Notes under the pieces: generated by a model
Told to the model about the DNA's origin: nothing
Databases searched by the model: none
Seen by the model: only the letters and a program-made list of their open reading frames with translations
Translations under genes and position numbers: made by a program
In this document: piece after piece, positions 25,750 to 34,583 of the stretch
Numbering within the stretch: the stretch's first letter is position 1
Layout of the letters: every line of letters starts with the position of its first letter
Source of the DNA: Candidatus Segatella violae
GTDB lineage: Bacteria; Bacteroidota; Bacteroidia; Bacteroidales; Bacteroidaceae
Assembly (NCBI GenBank): GCA_002440225.1
Contig: DJSH01000060.1
Span: 6,341-61,429, forward strand
Direction of reading: 5' to 3'
DNA: 55,089 nt

Positions 25750-25856
25750 AGTCTTTATCTTGTTGTTATAATTATGTTATCTATTTTTTATAATTAAGAC
25801 ATCTATTTACTGGGGGCTTGTGCCCGAAAACAGCGTTATATTCCGCTATTTGCCTA

Positions 25857-25864
25857 CAAAGATA
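25857..25864 (-). promoter_or_regulatory. Promoter of the phosphohexomutase gene
   Basis: Minus-strand TATCTTTG with a TTG about 18 bases upstream. The leader to the ATG at 25749 is about 100 bases and AT-rich. Confidence 0.65.
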
Positions 25865-25907
25865 TATAAATTATTTGAGAAACAAGGCAAGAATAAAGTT
25901 TTTTTTG

Positions 25908-25915
25908 TATTTTTG
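25908..25915 (+). promoter_or_regulatory. -7 box for DUF4491-rlmH
   Basis: TATTTTTGCAC after a T-run, 110 bases before the DUF4491 start. It stands back to back with the phosphohexomutase promoter. A proper -33 TTTG is not evident. Confidence 0.5.
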
Positions 25916-26025
25916 CACATTGAAACAGAAACGTAAATAGATTTAGGCAAATATTTGACAATATAATATCATCAACATTGCATATAACATCAATATCATA
26001 AATATAATTATAATAAGGTAAAGAT

Positions 26026-26367
26026 ATGGAACTACATTATACCGGCATCATCATCGCCGTATGCACATTTCTGGTGATTGGGCTCTTCCACCCTATCGTA
26101 TTGAAGACTGAGTACTATACAGGCACTAAATATTGGTGGGTGTTCCTCGTCGTGGGCATCGGCACCATCGCCGCCGCCTTCCTGATAGAGAATGTCCTAA
26201 TATCAGCACTTCATGGCGTGGTAGGTGCCTCAAGCCTCTGGAGCATCGGCGAACTCTTCGAACAGCGTCATCGCTGCGAGAAGGGTTGGTTCCCGAAAAA
26301 TCCGAAACGCATCGGAACGGGATACTATGGGGATGAGGAAGTGAAGAAGGAGAATGAAGAATCATGA
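26026..26367 (+). CDS. DUF4491 small membrane protein
   Basis: 113 residues with about three hydrophobic helices (GIIIAVCTFLVIGLFHP, WWVFLVVGIGTIAAAFLI, then VLISALHGVVGASSLWSIG). The family DUF4491 has no known function. The tail is charged and soluble. Its last codons overlap the rlmH start by four bases (ATGA at 26364), which points to coupled translation. Confidence 0.85.
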   Translation: MELHYTGIIIAVCTFLVIGLFHPIVLKTEYYTGTKYWWVFLVVGIGTIAAAFLIENVLISALHGVVGASSLWSIGELFEQRHRCEKGWFPKNPKRIGTGYYGDEEVKKENEES

Positions 26368-26834
26368 AGACAGAACTCATATTGGTCGGCAAGACCGTCA
26401 ACAAGCATTTCATCGCCGGCATCAAGGACTATGCCGAGCGCATCACCCACTACATGCCTTTCAGCATCACCACCATCCCGGAGCTGAAGAACACCAAGAG
26501 CCTCAGCGAGCAACAGCAGAAGGAGCGTGAGGGCGAGCTGATATTGAAGCAGATTCTGCCTTCCGACACCGTGGTGCTGATGGATGAGCACGGACAGGAG
26601 TTCCGAAGCATCGAGTTTGCCAAGTGGCTGGAGCGCAAGCAGGCCACGGCCCGCCGACTCGTCTTCGTCATCGGTGGTCCCTATGGATTCTCGCAGGCAG
26701 TCTACAACCGTTCCAACGAAAAGATTTCGCTCTCCAAGATGACCTTCTCCCACCAGATGGTGCGTCTCATCTTCACCGAGGCGCTCTATCGCGCATGTAC
26801 AATTATAAAAGGTGAGCCTTATCATCATGAATAG
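26364..26834 (+). CDS. rlmH: 23S rRNA pseudouridine-1915 N3-methyltransferase (RlmH)
   Basis: A SPOUT methyltransferase that modifies helix 69 of 23S rRNA on assembled ribosomes. The 156 residues match the family length. The trefoil-knot SAM-binding segments are visible: DEHGQEFRS, FVIGGPYGFS and the C-terminal SKMTFSHQMVRLIFTEALYR. It ends EPYHHE as usual. It overlaps the DUF4491 gene by four bases, a pairing I recall from other Bacteroidota. Confidence 0.95.
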   Translation: MKTELILVGKTVNKHFIAGIKDYAERITHYMPFSITTIPELKNTKSLSEQQQKEREGELILKQILPSDTVVLMDEHGQEFRSIEFAKWLERKQATARRLVFVIGGPYGFSQAVYNRSNEKISLSKMTFSHQMVRLIFTEALYRACTIIKGEPYHHE

Positions 26835-26835
26835 T

Positions 26836-26866
26836 TAGAAGTTAGGAATTAGGAGTCAGGAGTTTT
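26836..26866. repeat. TTAGGAATTAGGAGTCAGGAG word repeat
   Basis: The rlmH-uvrA spacer contains TTAGAAGTTAGGAATTAGGA followed by GTCAGGAGTT. The same type, AGTTAGGAGTTAGGATTTAG, occurs at 35800-35820. It is a degenerate short-word repeat without coding potential. Confidence 0.6.
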
Positions 26867-26890
26867 TCTATGAATAATTAACAAAAAGAA

Positions 26891-29800
26891 ATGGCTAAGG
26901 AAAAATATATAGAGATCAAGGGCGCTAGAGCCAACAACCTCAAGAACATCGACGTAAAGATACCACAGGGCAAGTTTGTTGCCATCACGGGTGTCTCCGG
27001 GTCGGGTAAATCTTCGTTGGCTTTCGACACGCTCTATGCCGAGGGACAGCGTCGCTACGTGGAATCATTGTCATCGTATGCCCGCCAGTTTCTCGGACGA
27101 ATGAGCAAGCCAGAGTGCGACTTCATCAAGGGGTTGCCGCCAGCCATCGCCATCGAGCAAAAGGTAATAGCCCGAAATCCTCGTTCCACCGTGGGCACCA
27201 GCACAGAGATCTACGAGTATATCCGATTGCTCTACGCCCGCATCGGCAAGACCTATTCGCCCATAAGCGGACAGGAGGTGAAGCGACACACCACCGAGGA
27301 TGTGCTCGCTTGCACCCGGCAGTACTCCAAGGGCACCAAGTTCGTCATCCTCGCCCCTATCCACGTGGTGGAGGGGCGCAGCCTCAGTAAGCAGTTGGAG
27401 ATGTATATCCAGGAAGGTTACGCCCGAATCCTAGAAAAGGGGGAGTTCGTACGCATCGAGGATTTCCTTGAATCTGCCGACAAGGCTCTCTTGGAATCGA
27501 GCGGCGAAGCGTTGAAAGAAAAGATGCAGCAAATGGACGAGGAAATCTTCCTCGTCATCGACCGTGCCTCGGTAAGCGACGAGAAGGATGACATCAGCCG
27601 ACTGATGGATTCCGCCGAGACTGCCTTCTACGAGGGCGATGGTGCTTGTAGATTGCTCTTCTTACCAAGCAAAATCAGCTACGATTTCTCCACCCGATTC
27701 GAGGCAGACGGCATCAAGTTTGAGGAACCTACCGACAACATGTTTGCCTTCAACTCTCCGTTGGGTGCCTGTCCTACCTGCGAGGGATTCGGCAGCGTGA
27801 TAGGCATCGACGAGAAACTCGTCATACCGAACACATCGTTGAGCCTATACGATGGCTGCGTGGTGTGTTGGCGTGGTGAGAAGATGGGCATGTGGCTCAA
27901 GGAATTCATTCGCCGAGCCGAGCCTTTCCACTTCCCTATCTTCAAGCCTTACTACGAGCTGACCCAGAAGGAGAAAGACTGGCTGTGGCATGGACTACCC
28001 AACGAGAAGGACCGCGATCCACACGACCGTGTGAGCATCGATGAGTTCTTCCGGATGGTGAAAGAAAACCAATACAAGATTCAATACCGAGTGATGCTGA
28101 GCCGATTCCGTGGCAAGACCGTCTGCCCAGACTGTCATGGCACCCGACTCAAGAAGGAAGCCAACTACGTGAAGATTGGCGGACGAAGCATCACCGAGCT
28201 CGTGGAGATGTCGGTGGTCAACCTCAAGGCTTGGTTCGACAAGTTGGAGCTCACCGACCACGAGAAAGAAATAGGCAAGCGACTGCTCACCGAAATCAAC
28301 CACCGTCTGCAATTCCTGCTCGATGTCGGCTTGGGTTATCTCACCCTCAACCGTCTCTCCAACACCCTCTCCGGTGGCGAGAGCCAGCGCATCAACTTGA
28401 CCACCAACCTCGGTTCGTCGCTCGTGGGCAGCGTCTACATCCTTGACGAGCCTAGCATCGGACTGCACAGTCGCGACACCGACCGACTCATCAAGGTGCT
28501 CAGAGAGTTGCAGGAACTGGGCAACACCGTGGTAGTGGTGGAGCACGACGAGGAAATCATGCGTGCCGCCGACTATCTCATCGATATCGGTCCTGACGCC
28601 GGACGACTGGGCGGACGACTGGTCTACGCCGGTCCATCATCAGAATACTCGACCACCGACCCTGAAAAACAGAAGGCACTGCTGGAGAAATATCCAGAGA
28701 GCTACACCATCAAGTATCTCACCCATGCAGAAGAGATACCTTGCCCTACGAGCCATCGTGCCTGGAACCGCCACATCGACATCAAGGGAGCGAGAATGAA
28801 CAACCTGCGTGGCATCGACGTAGAGATACCACTCAACGTGTTCACCGTCATCACCGGTGTATCAGGCTCGGGCAAGAGCTCGCTCATCAAGGGCATCCTC
28901 TACCCTGCCATGCGCCGCCACCTCGACCTTGTATCGGATGCGCCAGGCGAATATACCTCGATGGAAGGCGACGTGGATGCCATCCGACACGTGGAGTTCG
29001 TAGACCAGAACCCTATCGGCAAGAGCACCCGAAGCAACCCTGCCACCTACCTGAAGGCATACGATGCCATCCGCACGCTTTTCGCCAACCAACCACTCGC
29101 CAAGCAGATGGGCTTCACCCCGCAATACTTCTCCTTCAACACCGAGGGCGGACGATGCGAGGAATGCAAGGGTGCAGGCTACGTAACGATCGAGATGCAG
29201 TTTATGGCAGACCTCACTCTGACCTGCGAAGCCTGCAAAGGCAAGCGATTCAAGCACGAGATACTGGAAGTGCGCTATGGTGGCAAGGATATCAACGACG
29301 TGCTCAACATGACCGTGAACGAGGCGATCGAGTTCTTCAGCGACGAGAAGTTGCAACACAACGACGGCGACTTCGACAGTTGCCGCGTCATCGTGAGCCG
29401 TCTCCGTCCATTGCAAGAGGTTGGTCTCGGCTACATCAAACTCGGACAAAACTCCAGCACCCTCTCCGGCGGCGAGAACCAGCGCGTGAAGCTCGCCTAC
29501 TTCATCGGCAAGGAGGAACAGGAGCCAACGCTCTTCATCTTCGACGAGCCGACCACCGGTTTGCACTTCCACGACATCAAGCGCCTACTCCATGCCTTCG
29601 ACGCACTGATAGAGCGTGGACACTCGCTGGTGGTCATCGAACATAACCTCGACGTCATCAAGTGCGCCGACTATATCATAGACCTCGGACCAGAGGGAGG
29701 CGACAAGGGAGGCAACGTCGTGGTGACAGGCACACCAGAGGAAGTGGCAGCCTGCAAGGAAAGCCTGACGGGGCAATTTCTGAAGAAATATATAAAATAA
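26891..29800 (+). CDS. uvrA: Excinuclease ABC subunit A (UvrA)
   Basis: The damage-sensing ATPase of nucleotide-excision repair. It has 969 residues, slightly longer than the usual 940. Walker A is GVSGSGKS (34-41) and again near 655-663. Signature motifs are LSGGESQR (about 493) and LSGGENQR (about 858). Zinc-binding cysteines are CPTCEGFG (about 296) and CEECKGAG...CEACKGK (about 756-782). Both Walker B strands (ILDEPSIGLH and FDEPTTGLH) are present. An interaction region ELTQKEKDWLWHG is typical. It sits alone on the plus strand between rlmH and a DUF1573 gene. Confidence 0.96.
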   Translation: MAKEKYIEIKGARANNLKNIDVKIPQGKFVAITGVSGSGKSSLAFDTLYAEGQRRYVESLSSYARQFLGRMSKPECDFIKGLPPAIAIEQKVIARNPRSTVGTSTEIYEYIRLLYARIGKTYSPISGQEVKRHTTEDVLACTRQYSKGTKFVILAPIHVVEGRSLSKQLEMYIQEGYARILEKGEFVRIEDFLESADKALLESSGEALKEKMQQMDEEIFLVIDRASVSDEKDDISRLMDSAETAFYEGDGACRLLFLPSKISYDFSTRFEADGIKFEEPTDNMFAFNSPLGACPTCEGFGSVIGIDEKLVIPNTSLSLYDGCVVCWRGEKMGMWLKEFIRRAEPFHFPIFKPYYELTQKEKDWLWHGLPNEKDRDPHDRVSIDEFFRMVKENQYKIQYRVMLSRFRGKTVCPDCHGTRLKKEANYVKIGGRSITELVEMSVVNLKAWFDKLELTDHEKEIGKRLLTEINHRLQFLLDVGLGYLTLNRLSNTLSGGESQRINLTTNLGSSLVGSVYILDEPSIGLHSRDTDRLIKVLRELQELGNTVVVVEHDEEIMRAADYLIDIGPDAGRLGGRLVYAGPSSEYSTTDPEKQKALLEKYPESYTIKYLTHAEEIPCPTSHRAWNRHIDIKGARMNNLRGIDVEIPLNVFTVITGVSGSGKSSLIKGILYPAMRRHLDLVSDAPGEYTSMEGDVDAIRHVEFVDQNPIGKSTRSNPATYLKAYDAIRTLFANQPLAKQMGFTPQYFSFNTEGGRCEECKGAGYVTIEMQFMADLTLTCEACKGKRFKHEILEVRYGGKDINDVLNMTVNEAIEFFSDEKLQHNDGDFDSCRVIVSRLRPLQEVGLGYIKLGQNSSTLSGGENQRVKLAYFIGKEEQEPTLFIFDEPTTGLHFHDIKRLLHAFDALIERGHSLVVIEHNLDVIKCADYIIDLGPEGGDKGGNVVVTGTPEEVAACKESLTGQFLKKYIK

Positions 29801-29834
29801 TGTAAAAAAGTAGCTCTATTATAAACTTTATATG

Positions 29835-29842
29835 TACTTTTG
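29835..29842 (+). promoter_or_regulatory. -7 box for the DUF1573 gene
   Basis: TACTTTTGC, 65 bases before the start at 29907. No -33 TTTG was seen at the expected distance. Confidence 0.5.
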
Positions 29843-29906
29843 CATCGAATTTAGCAAAAAGAGTTGTAAAAGACTATAGAAGAGTTATAAAGACAATAGA
29901 AAGGAA

Positions 29907-30296
29907 ATGAAAATGAAAAAGATCATACTGACATTGACTATGCTCCTGGCACTCGTTGCCACAGCCTCAGCGCAAGCAGAAATCAAGTTTGACAAAGTGG
30001 TTCACAATTTCGGAACTTTCGACGAGAGTGCCCCTGTACAGAAGGCGACATTCACCTTCACCAATGTAGGCAACAAGCCTCTCGTTATCAATCAAGCCAT
30101 TGCTAGTTGCGGTTGCACAGTACCTTCTTACACCAAGCAGCCTATCGCTCCTGGTCAGAAGGGACAAATCAGCGTAACCTATAATGGCAAAGGTATGTTC
30201 CCGGGCCATTTCAAGAAGAGCGTCACCATTCGCACCAATGGCAACGTAGAGATGTCTCGCATCTATATCGAGGGTGTGATGAACGAGAAAAAATAA
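29907..30296 (+). CDS. DUF1573 exported protein
   Basis: 129 residues with a signal peptide (MKMKKIILTLTMLLALVATA, cut after ASA) and an immunoglobulin-like DUF1573 fold: FDKVVHNFGTFDE, TNVGNKPLVINQA, then SCGCTVPSY and a closing strand. The function is unknown; it is thought to be periplasmic or surface. Met at 29913 is an alternative start. It is followed by the EFR1 gene after 38 bases. Confidence 0.87.
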   Translation: MKMKKIILTLTMLLALVATASAQAEIKFDKVVHNFGTFDESAPVQKATFTFTNVGNKPLVINQAIASCGCTVPSYTKQPIAPGQKGQISVTYNGKGMFPGHFKKSVTIRTNGNVEMSRIYIEGVMNEKK

Positions 30297-30334
30297 GCAT
30301 TTGCACCCTGTAGCTTCAAGAAAATAACAAACAA

Positions 30335-31183
30335 ATGATTTTCTATTTCTCAGGAACAGGAAACACCAAGTGGGCGGCGTCTCGACTGGCGGCCGCTACA
30401 CACGAAGAATTGGTATCCATAGCCCAATACATGCGTGGCGATGATACCAATCATAATATAGCCGAGCCGTTCAATCTCAAGGAGGATGAACGGCTTGGTT
30501 TCGTTTTCCCCGTACATGGTTGGAGAGTTCCACGCCTTGTCAGGGAGTTTATCAAACAGATGAAAGTAACACGAGAGGTGTCCCAAGAGAGCACTCTTCC
30601 GACAGAAGAAGGGCATGGTACTTTTGTATACTGCCTCTGCACGGCAGGCGACAGCATCGGACTCACCATAGAAAACCTAAACGATGTAATAGCCTCCAAT
30701 GCATCTCTTCAGGCAATCGGCATTTCTCATGTAACATCCAGCTATTCTCTTATTATGCCAGAGTCTTACGTAGGGCTACCTTTCATGGATGTAGATTCCA
30801 AGGAGCGTGAAATTTGCAAGAAAGAGGAGGCTGCACAGGAGTTGGCAGTGGCATGCGAGGAGATATACAATCGCAAGGAGGGTGTCAGCAGATTGGTGAA
30901 GGGTCCTATCCCTTGGTTCTTCACCAAGGTAGTGGGAGGATTCTTCGAGAACGTGCTCATTACCGACAAGCGATTCCATGTGGAGAAAGATCGCTGCGTG
31001 AAATGCGGCATTTGCGCCAACGTATGCCCGGTAGGTGACATCAAAGGTGGCCATGGAGCTTTCCCAGAGTGGCTTCACCACAAGGATTGTCTCACTTGTT
31101 TCACCTGTTATCACCACTGTCCGCAACACGCCATCGAGTTTGGACGACAGACACAGAAGAAGGGACAATATTATTATAAATAA
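30335..31183 (+). CDS. EFR1-type flavodoxin-ferredoxin fusion
   Basis: 282 residues. The N-terminus is a flavodoxin-like FMN fold with the phosphate loop YFSGTGNTKWA (4-14) and later FPVHGWRVP. The C-terminus is a bacterial-type ferredoxin with two [4Fe-4S] motifs: C221-C224-C227-C231 (CVKCGICANVC) and C252-C255-C258-C262. The pattern fits the EFR1 family, inferred to shuttle electrons in anaerobes; its partner is unknown. The next gene is a secreted M6 peptidase after 39 bases, with no promoter box seen in between. Confidence 0.9.
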   Translation: MIFYFSGTGNTKWAASRLAAATHEELVSIAQYMRGDDTNHNIAEPFNLKEDERLGFVFPVHGWRVPRLVREFIKQMKVTREVSQESTLPTEEGHGTFVYCLCTAGDSIGLTIENLNDVIASNASLQAIGISHVTSSYSLIMPESYVGLPFMDVDSKEREICKKEEAAQELAVACEEIYNRKEGVSRLVKGPIPWFFTKVVGGFFENVLITDKRFHVEKDRCVKCGICANVCPVGDIKGGHGAFPEWLHHKDCLTCFTCYHHCPQHAIEFGRQTQKKGQYYYK

Positions 31184-31222
31184 ACAGCTTATTCTATTTT
31201 TAAACATAACCTGCTTACGATA

Positions 31223-33037
31223 ATGAAGAAAATCATTTTTTCCTTGGCTCTCGCCTTTCTAGGCTTTAGCAACCTTTTTGCCGCAAAGGCAAAACCGGGT
31301 ATCACCACACAGACTCTGGCCGATGGAACCATCGTACAGGCGACTCTACATGGTGACGAAAATTTCCACTATTATACACTTCTAGACGGCACTCCTCTCA
31401 AAATGAATGCCGATGGAAAGTATGAAATATCAACAACAGAGGAACTGCAGGCAAGGCATAAAATGATCCAACAAAAGCTTGAGATGGCTCGACAAAAGCA
31501 AGAAAGAGTCTTCATGACCACCAGGGCGACAAGCATTGGAAAGGGCTACCCCAGCTACTTTCCCCATTTAGGTAGCCCTAAGGCTTTGGTCATCTTAGTG
31601 CAATTTCAAGACGTAAAATTCAAGAGCAGTGATCCGGTAGCCACTTTCACCCATTATTTCAACGGAAAAATTGGCGAGGAAGAACCTGAAGCAACCCAAG
31701 CTGCCTACATTACAGACGAAGACCACCACTACTACGGAGGCGTGAAGCAGTATTTCTCTGACATGAGCAACCAAAAATTCACCCCCCAGTTTGACATTGT
31801 TGGTCCTGTCACTGTGAGCAAAAAATCCGCATATTATGGTACTAACAATAGTGGAGATGGCGATGATGCCAATTACACCCAAATGATAAGCGAGGCCTGC
31901 CAATCGGTAGATGAACAAGTGAACTTTGCTGATTATGATTCCGACGGCGATGGATACGTAGATTTGGTATATGTGATATATGCAGGCTACTCTGAAAGTT
32001 ATTCCGGTAACTCAGAAGATTGCCTGTGGCCTAAGTCGGGTACAAATAATTTCGTCCAAGTGGATGCCAATGGCAAGGTTTCAGACAAGACATTGCAACT
32101 CGACGGAAAATATTTCTGCCGTTTCGGTATCAGCAATGAATTGAATGAGACACCCAAGAACACTCAGCCAGGTGAATACTACCTAGATGGTATTGGACTC
32201 TTCTGTCATGAGTTTTCGCACACCATGGGAATGCCCGACTTATACGTTACCGACACCAATAGTTCTGCCGCCAAGTTAAACAACCAGACACCAGAATATT
32301 GGTCTGTGATGGATATGGGAGAATATAGCGACAACGGCTATTGTCCAAGTCCTTATTCTGCATGGGAAAGCTATATGATGGGGTGGACAGAGCCCACTAC
32401 CCTACCAGCCCAAGCACAGCAAATCAAACTGGAGCCTTTTGGAACAAGCCGAAAGAGTTACAAGATAGACGCCGACGACGAGGCTGGAGAATACCTTCTG
32501 CTCCAAAGCATACAGAACGAGGGATGGTGGAAGAGTTTGCCCGGCTATGGACTCCTCGTTTGGCGCATTGACTATGCCGACAAAGCTACCATTCAATTAA
32601 ACGACAACCCTAACAACACGGCAGGAAAGCCAAGCGTGATGGTAGTACCAGCTGATGGTCTTGTCATCAATAGCGCCAACATAGGCAGCGCAGGGATTAC
32701 CAGTGCCGATTACTTGACAAGCCTTGAGAACGACCCATTCCCTAGCTACAAGGAAGGAACGGCGGAAATCGATGTCAACAGTCTCACCACCATACAACTG
32801 AATCACAGTATCCTAACAAATCGTCCGCTCTATAACATAATGAAGGACGAAGCCACGGGCTATGTCACATTCGATTATCTGAAGGATTACACTACGGGCA
32901 TCAAAAACCCTGTGAACAACGACAAAGCAGGCAAGACTCCTACTGAGTATTTCGACCTGGAAGGCAGGAAAATAAAGACTCCCCAAAAAGGGCATCTCTA
33001 TGTAACCAACAAGAATAAAAAAGTCATCTATAATTAA
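31223..33037 (+). CDS. Secreted M6-family metallopeptidase
   Basis: A 604-residue protease with a signal peptide (MKKIIFSLALAFLGFSNLFA). The zinc site is CHEFSHTMGMPD: His329, Glu330, His333 and Asp339, i.e. HExxHxxGxxD as in the M6 (immune-inhibitor A-like) group. The last 40 residues (TEYFDLEGRKIKTPQKGHLY and VTNKNKKVIYN) resemble a short C-terminal sorting-like tail often seen on secreted Prevotella proteins. Inferred role: extracellular protein degradation. A bidirectional terminator follows the stop. Confidence 0.88.
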   Translation: MKKIIFSLALAFLGFSNLFAAKAKPGITTQTLADGTIVQATLHGDENFHYYTLLDGTPLKMNADGKYEISTTEELQARHKMIQQKLEMARQKQERVFMTTRATSIGKGYPSYFPHLGSPKALVILVQFQDVKFKSSDPVATFTHYFNGKIGEEEPEATQAAYITDEDHHYYGGVKQYFSDMSNQKFTPQFDIVGPVTVSKKSAYYGTNNSGDGDDANYTQMISEACQSVDEQVNFADYDSDGDGYVDLVYVIYAGYSESYSGNSEDCLWPKSGTNNFVQVDANGKVSDKTLQLDGKYFCRFGISNELNETPKNTQPGEYYLDGIGLFCHEFSHTMGMPDLYVTDTNSSAAKLNNQTPEYWSVMDMGEYSDNGYCPSPYSAWESYMMGWTEPTTLPAQAQQIKLEPFGTSRKSYKIDADDEAGEYLLLQSIQNEGWWKSLPGYGLLVWRIDYADKATIQLNDNPNNTAGKPSVMVVPADGLVINSANIGSAGITSADYLTSLENDPFPSYKEGTAEIDVNSLTTIQLNHSILTNRPLYNIMKDEATGYVTFDYLKDYTTGIKNPVNNDKAGKTPTEYFDLEGRKIKTPQKGHLYVTNKNKKVIYN

Positions 33038-33044
33038 ACCCATA

Positions 33045-33087
33045 AAAAAAGAGGATAGCATCCATAAAAGATGCCACCCTCTTTTTT
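33045..33087. terminator. Bidirectional terminator after M6 peptidase
   Basis: AAAAAAGAGG and GATAGCATC on the left pair with GATGC and CCTCTTTTTT on the right, with a small internal mismatch and a 7-base loop. T-runs lie on both strands, suiting the M6 gene (plus) and yggS (minus). Confidence 0.8.
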
Positions 33088-33096
33088 ATTATCATT

Positions 33097-33768
33097 TTAA
33101 TATACCCTAGGACCAAAGATGGTGGTACCCACACGCACCATCGTGGAGCCATGTTGCACGGCAATCTTATAGTCGTGACTCATACCCCAACTACGTTCAC
33201 AGAAAGCAGGCTCATCAGCGAAATACTTCGCTTTCATTTCCTTAAAAAAGTCGAAAGCCGTCTCAAATTCATGGGCTATCTGTATCTGGTCGTCAGTATT
33301 CGATGCCATCATCATCAAGCCACAAATCTGCACATTTTTCATTTCACGCCACTCGCCAGCCTCCAACAACGCCCTACAATCAGCTAGTGAAAGTCCCGAC
33401 TTGGTATTCTCCTCAGCGATGTGAAGTTCCAAGAGCACTTTTATTACACGATTGTGCTTGGCTGCCTGTTTGTTGATTTCCTTGAGGAGTTTCAAGCTGT
33501 CAACCGACTCAATCATGGAAATGTAAGGAGCGATATACTTCACCTTGTTGGTCTGCAAATGACCAATGAAATGCCACTCAATATCCTTCGGCAGCGACTC
33601 CACCTTCTTGGCGAGTTCCTGTTCATGGCTCTCGCCAAAGAGGCGCTGCCCCTCGGCATACGCCTCCTCTATATATTCGTTAGGATGAAACTTGCTGATG
33701 GCTACAAGGCGAACCCCTGCAGGCAAGTTGCCCAACACTTCATGAAGATTTCCTTTTACATCATACAT
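33097..33768 (-). CDS. YggS-type pyridoxal-phosphate homeostasis protein
   Basis: 223 residues with the fold-type III barrel. PLP binds at Lys26 in LVAISKFHPNEYIEEAY. Other family landmarks are GESHEQELAKK, WHFIGHLQTNKVKYI and MSHDYKIAVQHGSTMVRVGT. Known homologues store and deliver PLP; they have no established reaction. It follows a DUF4494 gene by 67 bases on the minus strand. Confidence 0.94.
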   Translation of the reverse strand: MYDVKGNLHEVLGNLPAGVRLVAISKFHPNEYIEEAYAEGQRLFGESHEQELAKKVESLPKDIEWHFIGHLQTNKVKYIAPYISMIESVDSLKLLKEINKQAAKHNRVIKVLLELHIAEENTKSGLSLADCRALLEAGEWREMKNVQICGLMMMASNTDDQIQIAHEFETAFDFFKEMKAKYFADEPAFCERSWGMSHDYKIAVQHGSTMVRVGTTIFGPRVY

Positions 33769-33835
33769 TGTTCTGTCTCCTATATTTATTAGTCTTTGCT
33801 GTTGTATTCCACAAACTAAAAGTCAAGGGCGCCCG

Positions 33836-34357
33836 TTATTCTGCAGGCTTCTGCTCTGCATCCTGTTGTTCGTATTCAGGAACATCATTTTTCTCCTCTT
33901 TCTTCTCCGAGGCAGCATGATGCTCGAAAACATCCATGATTGGAGTATCGTTAAGACCTATCACATCATAATCGATCATGGTCTTGCCCATCACCTCGTC
34001 TATGTAACGGAGGGCACGAGCCAAAGACTTTGCCTGAACTAGATAGAGAGTATTGGAACGTTTTTCTTTCTCGGTCTTTTCATCTATAGTGATAAACTGC
34101 AACTTGGCCTTGAACCACTTGTCGTCGTCATCGACATCACTGAAGAAAATCTCACTATAGTTAGACTTTGTGATGCCACTCACCTTAAACTCACCACTTA
34201 CATATACAGACATCTCGTCGATAATGGCACTCTCTGCTTCGGTGAAACTCAATGCATCCACTACGTATGTCTCTGAAACGACCTTCTCGGAACCATCCTC
34301 CATAGTCTTCTGATATCTCACTTTAGTTGTAAACCAAGTACCTGTTCTACTTCTCAT
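33836..34357 (-). CDS. DUF4494 protein
   Basis: 173 residues, soluble, without signal peptide. The front part is structured (MRSRTGTWFTTKVRYQKT, VVDALSFTEAESAI). The C-terminal 30 residues are an acidic, Gln/Glu-rich tail (EKKEEKNDVPEYEQQDAEQK). DUF4494 is a Bacteroidota family of unknown role. A -7 box TAACTTTG (minus, 34410-34417) lies about 50 bases upstream. Confidence 0.85.
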   Translation of the reverse strand: MRSRTGTWFTTKVRYQKTMEDGSEKVVSETYVVDALSFTEAESAIIDEMSVYVSGEFKVSGITKSNYSEIFFSDVDDDDKWFKAKLQFITIDEKTEKEKRSNTLYLVQAKSLARALRYIDEVMGKTMIDYDVIGLNDTPIMDVFEHHAASEKKEEKNDVPEYEQQDAEQKPAE

Positions 34358-34409
34358 AATTGTTTATACCTTAATTTATACAGTTAATTATTTTTGCTTA
34401 TTTCAGATG

Positions 34410-34417
34410 CAAAGTTA
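34410..34417 (-). promoter_or_regulatory. -7 box for DUF4494-yggS
   Basis: Minus-strand TAACTTTGC in the divergent spacer with the aminotransferase gene. Confidence 0.55.
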
Positions 34418-34511
34418 TAAAAAAGAAAGGAGAAGAGCGACAGAAAAGGGAGTTTTTTATCAAAAAATAAAATTTAACCCTAAGTTCTTCTGATATTTCA
34501 GCTAAATTGCG

Positions 34512-34519
34512 TATCTTTG
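34512..34519 (+). promoter_or_regulatory. -7 box for the aminotransferase gene
   Basis: TATCTTTGC, 65 bases before the start at 34584. A clear TTTG at -33 is not found. Confidence 0.55.
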
Positions 34520-34583
34520 CAAGCGATTAGTGGGTTCACCCAAACAATCAATACAGAAAATTAATAGAAAGAAATAAATTAAG

